In this document: positions 1 through 7,652 of the stretch, one piece after another
How positions within the stretch are numbered: the stretch's first letter is position 1
How the letters are laid out: every line of letters starts with the position of its first letter
NCBI RefSeq assembly: GCF_004118265.1
Contig: NZ_SDHW01000001.1
Coordinates: 1,736,001-1,800,000 of the forward strand
Direction of reading: 5' to 3'
Length of the DNA stretch: 64,000 nt
Origin: Lacibacter luteus
GTDB taxonomy: Bacteria; Bacteroidota; Bacteroidia; Chitinophagales; Chitinophagaceae
Translations under genes and position numbers: made by a program
The notes under the pieces: model-generated
What the model was told of the DNA's origin: nothing
Databases searched by the model: none
Seen by the model: only the letters and a program-made list of their open reading frames with translations

Positions 1-333
1 GACCAACCCTCTGCGTTTCTTGAGCAAGTAAAATTTGCTGACAATATAATTTTACAACTGGTACTGCATATCATTAGAAACAATAAAAAAAACAGTATCA
101 TCCTTGTGGCAGGAGATCATGGTTACCGCAATGTACATGGCACAAGAAGCTACATGGTTTTTGATAATTTCAGCTCCTATTATTTCCCTGATAGCAACTA
201 CCTGAATCTTTATTCTTCTATTAGTCCTGTTAACAGCTTCCGGGTTGTACTGAATAAATATTTCAATACAGGCCTGCCACTTTTAAAAGATAGCAGTATA
301 TTCATTCCATATACATTACCAGGCAACGAGTAA
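1..333 (+). CDS. Sulfatase-like membrane enzyme, C-terminal part (5' end outside window)
   Basis: The reading frame is open from base 1 to a TAA at 331-333, so this is the last 110 codons of a gene that begins before the window. The visible part contains the VAGDHG motif (metal-binding Asp-His of the alkaline-phosphatase/sulfatase fold) and an SPVNSFR..LNKYFN stretch. Both motifs recur almost unchanged near the C-terminus of the next gene, so the two are tandem paralogues. The stop codon is separated by one base from the ATG of the next gene, which suggests translational coupling. The substrate cannot be told. Family assignment is good; exact function is unknown. Confidence 0.8.
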   Translation, partial: DQPSAFLEQVKFADNIILQLVLHIIRNNKKNSIILVAGDHGYRNVHGTRSYMVFDNFSSYYFPDSNYLNLYSSISPVNSFRVVLNKYFNTGLPLLKDSSIFIPYTLPGNE

Positions 334-334
334 T

Positions 335-1945
335 ATGTTTAAGAAAATTTACAATCGGATTAAGGAAACGTTTCATACTTATCCACTATTTCTTTTTTTA
401 CTGCCTGCTTTTTTTTTATATAGCGGATATAATGAGTTGTTCGGGTTCCTGTCAGCTCAATTTATATTAGTGAATGCTTTATGGATTTTTGGTTCCATTG
501 CAGTTGTTTTGGGAATTAGCCTCCTGCTACTAAGAAACAAAAGAAAGGCGGCTATTTTTACATTCTTCGTTACGCTTGCCTTTCTTACATTTGGTTACCT
601 GCACGACGTATTGAAACAGTTAAGCAGCAATACAATACTTGTTCGCTTTGGTTTTCTCGTACCTGCTTTACTTCTTTTAATCATTCTATTGTTTTTTACT
701 CTTAAGCGTCAAAAAAGCAAATTTGAAAGTGTTTTCAATTTTCTAAACTTGCTATTTGTTGTGCTGCTTCTTTCAGAAATACCAAACAGCATTAAGCGAC
801 ATCAGCTTGACAAAAGTGTACACAATCTTATCGACTTTCGTTTTTCCGTTTTCAACGAATACAAACCGCAAGCAGAACTACCTGATTCATCAAAACCAGA
901 TATCTACTTTCTGCTTTTTGATGCAATGGCATCTTCGCAAAGTGTTCAGCAAACAACAGGCAGAAACATTCATCCTTTGGATAGTTTTCTTCAACAAAAA
1001 GGATTTTACCTTGCATCAGCTGCTGCTGCTAATTATAACTGGACCATTCATTCGGTAAGTACAACTCTTAATATGGAGTATCTCCCACCATGGATCACTC
1101 CTGTAAAAGACGATATGAAGGTGTATTTCTGGGGGTCATCTTCTTTTAAAGACAATTCACTTTTCCGTATTCTCAATAAGGAAGGTTATCAAATAAAAAG
1201 TTACCAGCCCATTTCTTTCAACAATCCTGACTGGCCAGGCAATTCTTACTTTATTAACCTCAAGAAAGATCATTATTACTTCAAAACACTCCCCGGCAGG
1301 ATTTACAGGGACATTTTCTGGAATTATTCACGTATCGATTTCGACTTTGTGCGGAAACAACAATTCCGGATTATGCAAAAAAGAAACGAAGAAAAAAAAC
1401 AATTACTCGACACTACCATTGCTTTAATAAAGCAAAGCTGTTCGGATTCCGGTGCTCCGAAATTTATTTATGGTCATTTTATGATACCCCACGACCCGTA
1501 TGTATTTGACAGTGCAGGAAATTTAAAAGAAGTAGAAAAAACAATTGTACGAACATCCGGCGACGAATTACAGTATTACTATCAGCAGCTACAGTATGCA
1601 ACAGTTGTAATAAAAGACCTTGTTAACTACATACAAACGCACAACAGAAAAAACAGCATCATTATTGTTGCAGGAGATCATGGATTTAAAACAGAAGATG
1701 CACGTGTAAAAGGTTATAGTTTCAATAATTACTCAGCTTACTATTTTCCCGATCAGGAATATGGAAGTATGTACAAATCGGCATCACCTGTTAATACATT
1801 CAGGCTTGTATTGAATAAATACTTCAATGCAAAACTTCCTTTGCTAAAGGACAGCAGCACACTTGTTGTTCCGGAGAAAAAAGAAACAATTAAGAAATCA
1901 GAAAAGATACAGCCAACGCATACCCCTTCAACCCCAAACCAATAA
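335..1945 (+). CDS. Membrane-bound sulfatase-like hydrolase/transferase
   Basis: This 536-residue protein has about five hydrophobic helices (roughly residues 18-150) followed by an extracytoplasmic alkaline-phosphatase-fold domain. Motifs seen are PDIYFLLFDAM (about 188-198, first metal-binding Asp), a Thr/Ser-rich TIHSVSTT segment (about 237-244) where the nucleophile would lie, GHFMIPHDP (380-388) and AGDHG (446-450). This architecture is that of LTA-synthase/EptA-like membrane sulfatases, which transfer or hydrolyse phospho or sulfo groups on surface glycans or lipids. It directly follows a paralogue with a one-base gap. Its hydrophilic C-terminal tail overlaps the end of aroQ on the other strand by 56 bp. 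The substrate is unknown. Confidence 0.82.
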   Translation: MFKKIYNRIKETFHTYPLFLFLLPAFFLYSGYNELFGFLSAQFILVNALWIFGSIAVVLGISLLLLRNKRKAAIFTFFVTLAFLTFGYLHDVLKQLSSNTILVRFGFLVPALLLLIILLFFTLKRQKSKFESVFNFLNLLFVVLLLSEIPNSIKRHQLDKSVHNLIDFRFSVFNEYKPQAELPDSSKPDIYFLLFDAMASSQSVQQTTGRNIHPLDSFLQQKGFYLASAAAANYNWTIHSVSTTLNMEYLPPWITPVKDDMKVYFWGSSSFKDNSLFRILNKEGYQIKSYQPISFNNPDWPGNSYFINLKKDHYYFKTLPGRIYRDIFWNYSRIDFDFVRKQQFRIMQKRNEEKKQLLDTTIALIKQSCSDSGAPKFIYGHFMIPHDPYVFDSAGNLKEVEKTIVRTSGDELQYYYQQLQYATVVIKDLVNYIQTHNRKNSIIIVAGDHGFKTEDARVKGYSFNNYSAYYFPDQEYGSMYKSASPVNTFRLVLNKYFNAKLPLLKDSSTLVVPEKKETIKKSEKIQPTHTPSTPNQ

Positions 1946-2309
1946 TACTGCCTGCAGCTTTTGCACTTACATGAGAGAGTTTGCGGAATTCTTCACGTGC
2001 ATGTACATTGGAAATATGTACTTCCACAACCGGAGTAGTAATTGCAGCAATGGCATCACCAATAGCTACTGAAGTGTGGGTATAACCACCGGGGTTCATA
2101 ATAATACCATCATACGAAAACCCTACACGTTGTAACTCGTTGATCAATTCGCCTTCCACATTACTCTGGAAATAATGAAACTCCACTTCAGGAAATTTTG
2201 CCTTCAGTTCAACAAAGTATTCATCAAACGATTGATTACCGTACACACCAGGCTCACGCTTACCGAGTAAGTTTAAATTAGGTCCGTTAATGATGGCGAT
2301 CTTCTTCAT
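1890..2309 (-). CDS. aroQ: 3-dehydroquinate dehydratase, type II
   Basis: AroQ dehydrates 3-dehydroquinate to 3-dehydroshikimate in the shikimate pathway and acts as a cytoplasmic dodecamer. The 139-residue product has the type II hallmarks: NGPNLNLLG at 8-16, the flexible-lid catalytic Tyr23 in GVYG, NPGGYTHTS at 72-80, and VEVHISNVHAREEFR at 95-109 with catalytic His98. Length is normal for the family. It is the last gene after carA, separated from it by a terminator hairpin, and it ends inside the convergent sulfatase-like gene. The C-terminus (GLGLKGYALAVSFL) is typical of the family, so the overlap is not a mis-called stop. Confidence 0.96.
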   Translation of the reverse strand: MKKIAIINGPNLNLLGKREPGVYGNQSFDEYFVELKAKFPEVEFHYFQSNVEGELINELQRVGFSYDGIIMNPGGYTHTSVAIGDAIAAITTPVVEVHISNVHAREEFRKLSHVSAKAAGSIIGLGLKGYALAVSFLIS

Positions 2310-2321
2310 GGCATAAATATA

Positions 2322-2353
2322 AAAAAGAAAAGCCCCGGTTTTAAATCGGGGCT
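2322..2353 (-). terminator. Intrinsic terminator after carA
   Basis: AGCCCCG at 2331-2337 pairs with CGGGGCT at 2347-2353. On the minus strand the stem is followed by a T-rich run (complement of 2322-2330). It lies 5 bp past the carA stop codon and before aroQ, so aroQ is either read through or has its own start. Confidence 0.75.
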
Positions 2354-2358
2354 TGCTA

Positions 2359-3480
2359 TTAATTTAAACTTGCTTTGATCATGTTAATGAAATCATCAAA
2401 CAAATAACGGCTGTCGTGCGGACCAGGTGTGCTTTCCGGGTGATATTGTACCGAGAATGCAGGACGATCTTTCAAACGGATACCTTCAATTGAATCATCA
2501 TTTAGGTTCACGTGTGTGATCTCAACATTGGTTGCTTTACGCACCGCTTCCGGATCAACACCAAAGCCATGGTTCTGCGTGGTGATCTCACACAAACCTG
2601 TTACCAGGTTTTTCACCGGGTGGTTTAATCCACGATGCCCATGATGCATTTTGAATGTATTGATATCGTTAGCCAACGCCAGCAACTGGTGACCAAGACA
2701 GATGCCAAAAGTTGGTTTCTTTTCGTTGATGATGGCTTTCACTGTTTCAATCGCATAATCCATACTTGCAGGATCGCCAGGACCATTTGAAATAAAGTAA
2801 CCTGCAGGGTTAAATGCTTTCAGTTCTTCAATCTTCGTTTTAGCTGGAAATACTTTCAGGTAAGCACCACGATCAACCATGCATTGCAGAATGTTGAGCT
2901 TTGTACCAAAGTCCATCACCGCAATACGCACAGGTGAATTTTCATCACCCATGTTGAATGCTTCTGTTGTGCTCACTGTGCTTGCCAGTTCCAATCCTTC
3001 CATTGAAGGCACTTTCGCCAGTTCTTCTTTCAGTTTAGCTTCATCCAGTATTTCTGAAGAGATAATACAGTTCATTGCACCTTTTGTACGCACATGCGCT
3101 ACAAGTGCTCTTGTATCTACATCTTCAATAGAAACAATGTTTTGCTCTTCAAGATATTGTTGTAACGATTTATCAGCTGTATAGCGGGAAAAACGATCTT
3201 CCAGGTTACGACCAATCAAACCTTTGATCTTTACGCTGTTGCTTTCTACATCTTTTTCATAAGTACCATAGTTACCCGTGTGCACATTGTTCATAATAAC
3301 AATCTGTCCGGTATAACTGGGATCGGTAAATACTTCCTGGTAACCGGTCATGCCTGTGTTAAAACAAATTTCGCCGGTGGTTGTACCAATTTTACCAAAT
3401 GCTTTACCGTAAAATACATTGCCATCTTCCAACATCAGAATGGCCGTTTGAGTTCCTGTGGGCTTATGTGGTTGTGTCAT
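2359..3480 (-). CDS. carA: Carbamoyl-phosphate synthase small subunit
   Basis: CarA is the glutamine amidotransferase subunit that feeds ammonia to CarB for carbamoyl phosphate, the precursor of pyrimidines and arginine. The frame is open further upstream, but I choose the ATG at 3480 (MTQPHKPTG) because homologues begin near the ILMLEDG strand and the extra 11 residues are hydrophobic and unrelated. The product has 373 residues. The N-terminal CPSase domain contains GEICFNTGMTGYQE. The class I amidotransferase triad is Cys261 in GICLGHQ, with His347 and Glu349 in QYHPES. carB is not in the window. It follows rplQ on the same strand, separated by a hairpin. Confidence 0.96.
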   Translation of the reverse strand: MTQPHKPTGTQTAILMLEDGNVFYGKAFGKIGTTTGEICFNTGMTGYQEVFTDPSYTGQIVIMNNVHTGNYGTYEKDVESNSVKIKGLIGRNLEDRFSRYTADKSLQQYLEEQNIVSIEDVDTRALVAHVRTKGAMNCIISSEILDEAKLKEELAKVPSMEGLELASTVSTTEAFNMGDENSPVRIAVMDFGTKLNILQCMVDRGAYLKVFPAKTKIEELKAFNPAGYFISNGPGDPASMDYAIETVKAIINEKKPTFGICLGHQLLALANDINTFKMHHGHRGLNHPVKNLVTGLCEITTQNHGFGVDPEAVRKATNVEITHVNLNDDSIEGIRLKDRPAFSVQYHPESTPGPHDSRYLFDDFINMIKASLN

Positions 3481-3489
3481 AATTAAGTG

Positions 3490-3530
3490 CAAAAATAAAA
3501 GAGGCAGAACCAAATGGCCTGCCCCTTTCT
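3490..3530 (-). terminator. Probable terminator after rplQ
   Basis: An imperfect hairpin (AGGCAG at 3502-3507 with CTGCC around 3519-3523, extended by G/C pairs) lies between the rplQ stop and the carA start. A T-rich stretch follows it on the minus strand. It would end the alpha operon transcript or attenuate read-through into carA. Confidence 0.5.
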
Positions 3531-3567
3531 TATTTTTTTTTCAACATTACTTAGTGTTAGTCGAAAA

Positions 3568-4068
3568 TTATTCAGCTGATTTTTCTTCTGTTGTTTCAGC
3601 AGGAGCAGCAGCTTCTTCAGTGCCAGCTTCAGCTTTTTTCTTCGCACCACCGGCACGACGAGTTTTCTTAGCAGGAGCAGCAGCTTCGCCTTTACCTTTA
3701 CCGTAGATTTCGTTGAAATCAACCAGTTCGATCATTGCTTTTTCTGCATTATCACCTGTACGAATACCTAACTTCAGAATACGAGTGTAACCACCGGGGC
3801 GGCTTGCCACTTTCTCAGCAACAGCACCAAACAATTCAGCAACTGCTTCTTTGTTTTGTAAGTAACTGAACACAACACGACGGCTGTGCGTAGAGTTATC
3901 TTTTGCTTTTGTGATCAATGGCTCGATCCATGTACGTAAAGATTTTGCCTTAGTTAAGGTTGTAACAATACGTTTGTGCTGAATCAGCTCAATTGCGAGG
4001 TTGGTCAGTAACGCTTTTCTGTGAGAAGCGGTACGTCCCAAATTTTTGATTTTGTCTCCGTGACGCAT
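3568..4068 (-). CDS. rplQ: 50S ribosomal protein L17
   Basis: L17 is a large-subunit protein near the exit tunnel. The first ~115 residues match the family ([21 protein letters not shown] at the N-terminus). The 166-residue product carries a C-terminal extension of about 45 residues rich in Ala, Lys and Glu, a tail common in Bacteroidota L17 and absent from the ~127-residue Escherichia coli protein. It is the last ribosomal gene of the alpha operon and follows rpoA after a 95-bp spacer that contains a terminator-like hairpin. Confidence 0.97.
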   Translation of the reverse strand: MRHGDKIKNLGRTASHRKALLTNLAIELIQHKRIVTTLTKAKSLRTWIEPLITKAKDNSTHSRRVVFSYLQNKEAVAELFGAVAEKVASRPGGYTRILKLGIRTGDNAEKAMIELVDFNEIYGKGKGEAAAPAKKTRRAGGAKKKAEAGTEEAAAPAETTEEKSAE

Positions 4069-4118
4069 GACGTTTAAATTTTAGAATCTTGTACCGTGTC
4101 AGGAATTACAAGATTATG

Positions 4119-4156
4119 TTAAAAAAAATAGTCAGCTACACAAGTGCAGCTGACTA
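4119..4156 (-). terminator. Terminator-like hairpin between rpoA and rplQ
   Basis: AGTCAGCT at 4130-4137 and AGCTGACT at 4148-4155 form a perfect 8-bp stem with a 10-nt loop. On the minus strand a run of eight T (complement of 4121-4128) follows after one base. By form it is an intrinsic terminator placed inside a ribosomal operon, so it may attenuate transcription and lower rplQ relative to rpoA. Confidence 0.65.
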
Positions 4157-4163
4157 AAAGATA

Positions 4164-5162
4164 TTAATCGATATTATCTAATCCCATTTTGTGAAGATCC
4201 ATACCAAAGTGTAAGCCTCTTTCGCCTAACACCTGCTCAATTTCAGCCAAAGATTTCTGACCGAAGTTGCGGAACTTCATCAGGTCTTCCTGTTCGTACT
4301 GTACAAGCTCACTCAATGAGTTGATCTTCGCAGCTTTCAAACAGTTGAAGGCACGTACTGAAAGATCGAGATCTTCCAAAGGCGTCTTCAACACCTTACG
4401 CAATTGCAGCATTTGTTCATCCACCACATCCTCTTTCTTCTCTTCTTTGTTATCGAAAGTGATGTTTTCATCAGTGATGATCATCAGGTGTTGAATCAAA
4501 ATGCGGCTTGCCTGCTTAACTGCTTCTTCCGGGTGAATTGTACCGTCGGTAACAACATCCATCACCAACTTTTCAAAGTCAGTACGTTGTTCTACACGTG
4601 TATTTTCAATCAGGTACTTTACGTTTTTAATTGGCGTAAAGATCGAATCAGTAGCAATAAAACCAAATGGAGCATCTTTTGGTTTGTTATCCTCTGCAGG
4701 AACATAACCACGACCTTTTGAAATGTTGATTTCAATGTCAAGCTTTGCACTTGGATCCATTGTGCAGATGAGTAACTCAGGGTTCATTACTTCGAACGTC
4801 TGTGTTCCTTCACCGATATTAGCAGCAGTGAATTCAGTTTTGTTTTTCAGGCTCAAAGTAATTTTCTCATGAGCAACGTCATGATCAACTTTCTTTTTAA
4901 AACGAACCTGCTTTAAGTTAAGGATGATTTCCACTACGTCTTCGCTGATACCTTTTACAGTTGCAAACTCATGGTCGGCGCCTTCGATTTTAATACCGGT
5001 AATAGCATAACCTTCCAAAGAGTTGAGCAACACACGGCGTAAAGCGTTACCAATGGTAACACCGTAACCAGGCTCAAGCGGACGGAATTCAAATTGAGCT
5101 TCGAAATCAGTTGCTTTCTGAAGAACAATTTTGTCGGGTTTTACGAAATTCAAAATAGCCAT
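4164..5162 (-). CDS. rpoA: DNA-directed RNA polymerase subunit alpha
   Basis: Alpha dimerises to nucleate core RNA polymerase assembly; its C-terminal domain contacts UP elements and activators. The 332-residue product has the N-terminal dimerisation domain (FRPLEPGYGVTIGNALRRVLL near residue 30), a linker, and a C-terminal helix-hairpin-helix domain at about 262-322 (DLSVRAFNCLKAAKI, then FRNFGQKSLAEI). Length is normal. Its position between rpsD and rplQ is the classical alpha-operon order. Confidence 0.98.
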   Translation of the reverse strand: MAILNFVKPDKIVLQKATDFEAQFEFRPLEPGYGVTIGNALRRVLLNSLEGYAITGIKIEGADHEFATVKGISEDVVEIILNLKQVRFKKKVDHDVAHEKITLSLKNKTEFTAANIGEGTQTFEVMNPELLICTMDPSAKLDIEINISKGRGYVPAEDNKPKDAPFGFIATDSIFTPIKNVKYLIENTRVEQRTDFEKLVMDVVTDGTIHPEEAVKQASRILIQHLMIITDENITFDNKEEKKEDVVDEQMLQLRKVLKTPLEDLDLSVRAFNCLKAAKINSLSELVQYEQEDLMKFRNFGQKSLAEIEQVLGERGLHFGMDLHKMGLDNID

Positions 5163-5289
5163 ATTGAAGTTTCTGTTTTACATTTTTGTAATCGGCTGTT
5201 AAGCCTTGGTGGAGCTGATGTTGCGTCGCACTCTTGTACTTTTTGTAATTCCATGGGCTATTAGCTAAAAGCTAACGGCTCAAGGCTTA

Positions 5290-5895
5290 TTACTTGCTGT
5301 ACAATTCCACGATCAGTTGTTCCTTAATGTTTTCAGGAACACTTTCACGTTCAGGGAAAGCAATGAATGTACCCTTCATTTCAGCTTCGTTATAATCAAT
5401 CCAGTTGAACTTAGGATTTTTTCCTTTGATCTGGCTTGTTACAGAAGTATTATCCTTGCTCTTATCTTTCAGGCTCACAATGTCGCCTGGTTTGAGTTGG
5501 AAAGAAGGAACGTTCACCACGATGCCGTTAACTGTAACGTGTTTGTGGCTTACGAGCTGGCGTGCAGCAGGACGACTTGGAGCAATACCTAAACGGTAGA
5601 TAGTGTTATCCAAACGTGCTTCGAGAAGGCGGATGAGGTTTTCACCAGTTACACCTTTCAAACGTGCAGCTTCTTCAAATGTTTTACGGAATTGCTTCTC
5701 TAATACACCATAAGTGTATTTAGCTTTTTGTTTTTCACGCAGCTGTAAAGCGTATTCACCTAAAGTTTTACGTTTACGTTGTGCGCCATGTTGGCCAGGA
5801 GGATTGCTGTTTTTACCCAACCATTTACCATTTCCGAGGATTGGCTCACCGAAAATACGGGAGATCTTGGTCTTAGGACCAGTGTAACGTGCCAT
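5290..5895 (-). CDS. rpsD: 30S ribosomal protein S4
   Basis: S4 is a primary 16S rRNA binder in 30S assembly and in some bacteria represses its own operon. The 201-residue product begins MARYTGPKTKISRIFGEP, lacks the N-terminal zinc-binding cysteines found in some S4 proteins, and has an S4 RNA-binding domain at about 90-150 (RLGIAPSRPAARQLVSHKHV). It lies between rpsK and rpoA with unusually long spacers on both sides (178 and 127 bp). Confidence 0.97.
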   Translation of the reverse strand: MARYTGPKTKISRIFGEPILGNGKWLGKNSNPPGQHGAQRKRKTLGEYALQLREKQKAKYTYGVLEKQFRKTFEEAARLKGVTGENLIRLLEARLDNTIYRLGIAPSRPAARQLVSHKHVTVNGIVVNVPSFQLKPGDIVSLKDKSKDNTSVTSQIKGKNPKFNWIDYNEAEMKGTFIAFPERESVPENIKEQLIVELYSK

Positions 5896-6010
5896 AGTTT
5901 TTATTCATTTACGCTTTTTAGAAACCGGTGAACTGATCAGTAAAAGCGTTAAAAATTAATCAGTCACCCTTTGTTAAAATGAATCAATGGCGATTCAAAA
6001 ATATGTATGT

Positions 6011-6070
6011 AAGTACGAGTTACGAAGTACAAAGTACGTTTTCGTACCTGGTACTTCGCATTTCGTACTT
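6011..6070. repeat. Large extragenic inverted repeat between rpsK and rpsD
   Basis: The arms at 6011-6038 and 6043-6070 are complementary at about 23 of 28 positions around a TTTT loop, built from repeated AAGTACG/CGAAGTAC words. It sits entirely in the rpsK-rpsD spacer and would form a long hairpin in the operon mRNA. It has no T-run on the minus strand, so it does not look like a simple terminator. Confidence 0.8.
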
Positions 6071-6073
6071 CTA

Positions 6074-6478
6074 TTAAACTCTTCTCTTTTTAGGAGGACG
6101 ACAACCGTTGTGTGGTAAAGGAGTAACGTCTTTGATCATTGCTACTTCAATACCTGATTGTGATAAAGCACGGATAGCGCTTTCACGACCAGAACCGGGT
6201 CCTTTTACATAAACATCTACACGTTTCATACCTGCATCGAAAGCAACTTTCGCAGCTTCTGCAGATGCAACCTGTGCAGCATAAGGAGTGTTTTTCTTAG
6301 AGCCTTTAAAGCCCATTTTACCGGCGCTGCTCCAGGAAATAACCTGTCCTTGTTTGTTTGTTAAACTGATGATGATGTTGTTGAATGTTGCACTGATGTG
6401 TGCATCACCATGTGCATCAACTTTTACAACTCTTTTTTTGGCGGCTGCCTTAGCGCTCACCTGTTGTGCTTTTGCCAT
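6074..6478 (-). CDS. rpsK: 30S ribosomal protein S11
   Basis: S11 lies in the 30S platform near the mRNA exit and E site. The 134-residue product has a Lys/Ala-rich N-terminus and the conserved core [26 protein letters not shown] and [15 protein letters not shown], and ends in [11 protein letters not shown] as the family does. It is in the standard position after rpsM, but with a 160-bp spacer instead of the usual few bases. Confidence 0.98.
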   Translation of the reverse strand: MAKAQQVSAKAAAKKRVVKVDAHGDAHISATFNNIIISLTNKQGQVISWSSAGKMGFKGSKKNTPYAAQVASAEAAKVAFDAGMKRVDVYVKGPGSGRESAIRALSQSGIEVAMIKDVTPLPHNGCRPPKKRRV

Positions 6479-6599
6479 AATTGAAAACCTGAGGTAATCT
6501 TTTGTTTAAAATAATCCTGTTTTGAACAGGACCAGATCAACGCTCCGTTGCACCAAACATCTGCTGCTGATCTGAAAGAACCGGTGCATATTAAAAACT

Positions 6600-6630
6600 A
6601 AAAGCTGATAGCTCGTGGCTAACAGCTTTT
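6600..6630. repeat. Inverted repeat between rpsM and rpsK
   Basis: AAAAGCTGATAGC (6600-6612) and GCTAACAGCTTTT (6618-6630) pair at 12 of 13 positions around a 5-nt loop. The words AGCTGATAGC and GCTAACAGC resemble those in the spacers at 5257-5282 and 34655-34720, so this may be a member of a dispersed repeat family. With T residues at its foot on either strand it could also weakly terminate. Confidence 0.7.
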
Positions 6631-6638
6631 GGCATTTA

Positions 6639-7019
6639 TTACTTCTTAGTTGCCTTCTTCTTACCTGCAACCGTTTTACGTTTACCCTTACGTGTGCGGC
6701 TGTTTGTTTTAGTACGCTGACCACGAACTGGTAATCCTTTACGGTGACGCAAGCCACGGTAACAAGCGATATCAAGCAAACGCTTGATGCTCATTTGCAC
6801 TTCACTACGCAGTTGACCTTCTACCTTAAACTCATTTGTAATGATGTTACGGATAGCATTCAGCTCATCATCATTCCATGAATGAACTTTCTTGTTAACA
6901 TCAATACCTGCCTTATCTAAAATGTATTTGGCAGTAGCGGGACCAATACCATAGATATAGGTAAGTCCTATTTCGCCTCTTTTGTTTTTTGGTAAATCTA
7001 CACCGGCAATACGAGCCAT
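6639..7019 (-). CDS. rpsM: 30S ribosomal protein S13
   Basis: S13 sits in the 30S head, contacts the P-site tRNA and bridges to the large subunit. The 126-residue product shows [21 protein letters not shown], an H2TH-type domain and the conserved basic tail ([19 protein letters not shown].. then a Lys/Arg-rich end). Length is normal. It follows rpmJ in the alpha operon. Confidence 0.98.
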   Translation of the reverse strand: MARIAGVDLPKNKRGEIGLTYIYGIGPATAKYILDKAGIDVNKKVHSWNDDELNAIRNIITNEFKVEGQLRSEVQMSIKRLLDIACYRGLRHRKGLPVRGQRTKTNSRTRKGKRKTVAGKKKATKK

Positions 7020-7054
7020 AACTTATCTGTTATTTTTTAAATTGTTGTTTGTTT

Positions 7055-7082
7055 CAAATTCCAAAATCCAAATTCCAAAATC
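7055..7082. repeat. Perfect 14-bp tandem repeat in the rpmJ-rpsM spacer
   Basis: CAAATTCCAAAATC occurs twice in direct succession (7055-7068 and 7069-7082), followed by a partial third copy. A loosely complementary TTTGG/TTTTGAAT segment lies at 7098-7120, so the spacer can fold back on itself. It is noncoding and unrelated in sequence to the repeats in the neighbouring spacers. Confidence 0.75.
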
Positions 7083-7128
7083 CAAATATTTGTTTGCGAT
7101 TTGGTTTCTGGGTTTTGAATCTTACTTC

Positions 7129-7245
7129 TTATCCCTGGCGCTGTTTGAAGCGGGGATTCTTTTTGTTAATTACATAAAGCTTGCCTTTTCTGCGAACGAT
7201 CTTGCAGTCGGCGCTACGCTTCTTAATGGATGCTCTAACTTTCAT
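7129..7245 (-). CDS. rpmJ: 50S ribosomal protein L36 (C-minus, zinc-free type)
   Basis: This 38-residue gene begins at the ATG read from 7245 ([17 protein letters not shown]) and ends in NPRFKQRQG before a TAA at 7129-7131. It sits between infA and rpsM, the conserved position. L36 stabilises 23S rRNA near the peptidyl-transferase region. The Cys-Cys-Cys-His zinc ribbon of the classical form is lost: only Cys14 remains, and the other positions are Ser11, Asn and Phe. That makes it the zinc-independent C-minus form usual in Bacteroidota. Confidence 0.96.
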   Translation of the reverse strand: MKVRASIKKRSADCKIVRRKGKLYVINKKNPRFKQRQG

Positions 7246-7315
7246 TTTCTTAAGCTTTGTGCTGCAAGCTGTTCGCTGCGAGCTATTGTTATATAATTAT
7301 ATGAATAAGCAGTGC

Positions 7316-7534
7316 TTACTTATATCTGAAAATAATACGTCCCCTGCTCAAATCGTACGGGCTCATTTCCACCCCTACTTTATCGCCAGGCAGGATGCGG
7401 ATGTAGTGCATCCTCATTTTGCCGGAAATAGTAGCCAGAATTTCATGGCCGTTTTCGAGCTGTACACGAAACATAGCATTGCTCAATGCTTCTAAAATTT
7501 TACCGTCTTGCTTAATTAGTGCTTGTTTCGCCAT
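7316..7534 (-). CDS. infA: Translation initiation factor IF-1
   Basis: IF-1 binds the 30S A site during initiation. The 72-residue product starts at the ATG read from 7534 ([17 protein letters not shown]). The frame stays open upstream, but the extra residues lie across a promoter and a terminator. The OB-fold core contains [20 protein letters not shown] and ends GRIIFRYK, as in the family. It is the first gene of the alpha operon here; secY and map, its usual upstream neighbours, are absent. Confidence 0.97.
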   Translation of the reverse strand: MAKQALIKQDGKILEALSNAMFRVQLENGHEILATISGKMRMHYIRILPGDKVGVEMSPYDLSRGRIIFRYK

Positions 7535-7548
7535 ACTTTTTGGGGTCG

Positions 7549-7582
7549 CAAAGATAGGAGGATTTCCTGAAAATTGTACAAA
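7549..7582 (-). promoter_or_regulatory. Promoter of the infA (alpha) operon
   Basis: On the minus strand TATCTTTG (complement of 7549-7556) is a perfect match to the Bacteroidota -7 element TAnnTTTG and lies 14 bp upstream of the infA start codon. A TTTG (complement of 7579-7582) lies 22 bp further upstream, slightly farther than the usual ~19-21 bp. It overlaps the T-tract of the terminator that ends the preceding gene. Confidence 0.6.
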
Positions 7583-7630
7583 AAAATCAGCCCCGACGGG
7601 CATTTTCAAAAAAAAATATCCGATCGGGGC
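7580..7630 (-). terminator. Terminator after the 135-residue unknown gene
   Basis: GCCCCGA at 7590-7596 pairs with TCGGGGC at 7624-7630, and on the minus strand a T-run (complement of 7580-7586) follows. The loop is long (27 nt). It lies 22 bp past the stop of the 7653-8060 gene and isolates it from the infA operon. Confidence 0.6.
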
Positions 7631-7652
7631 CAAATTTATAAAGAATCGGGAA

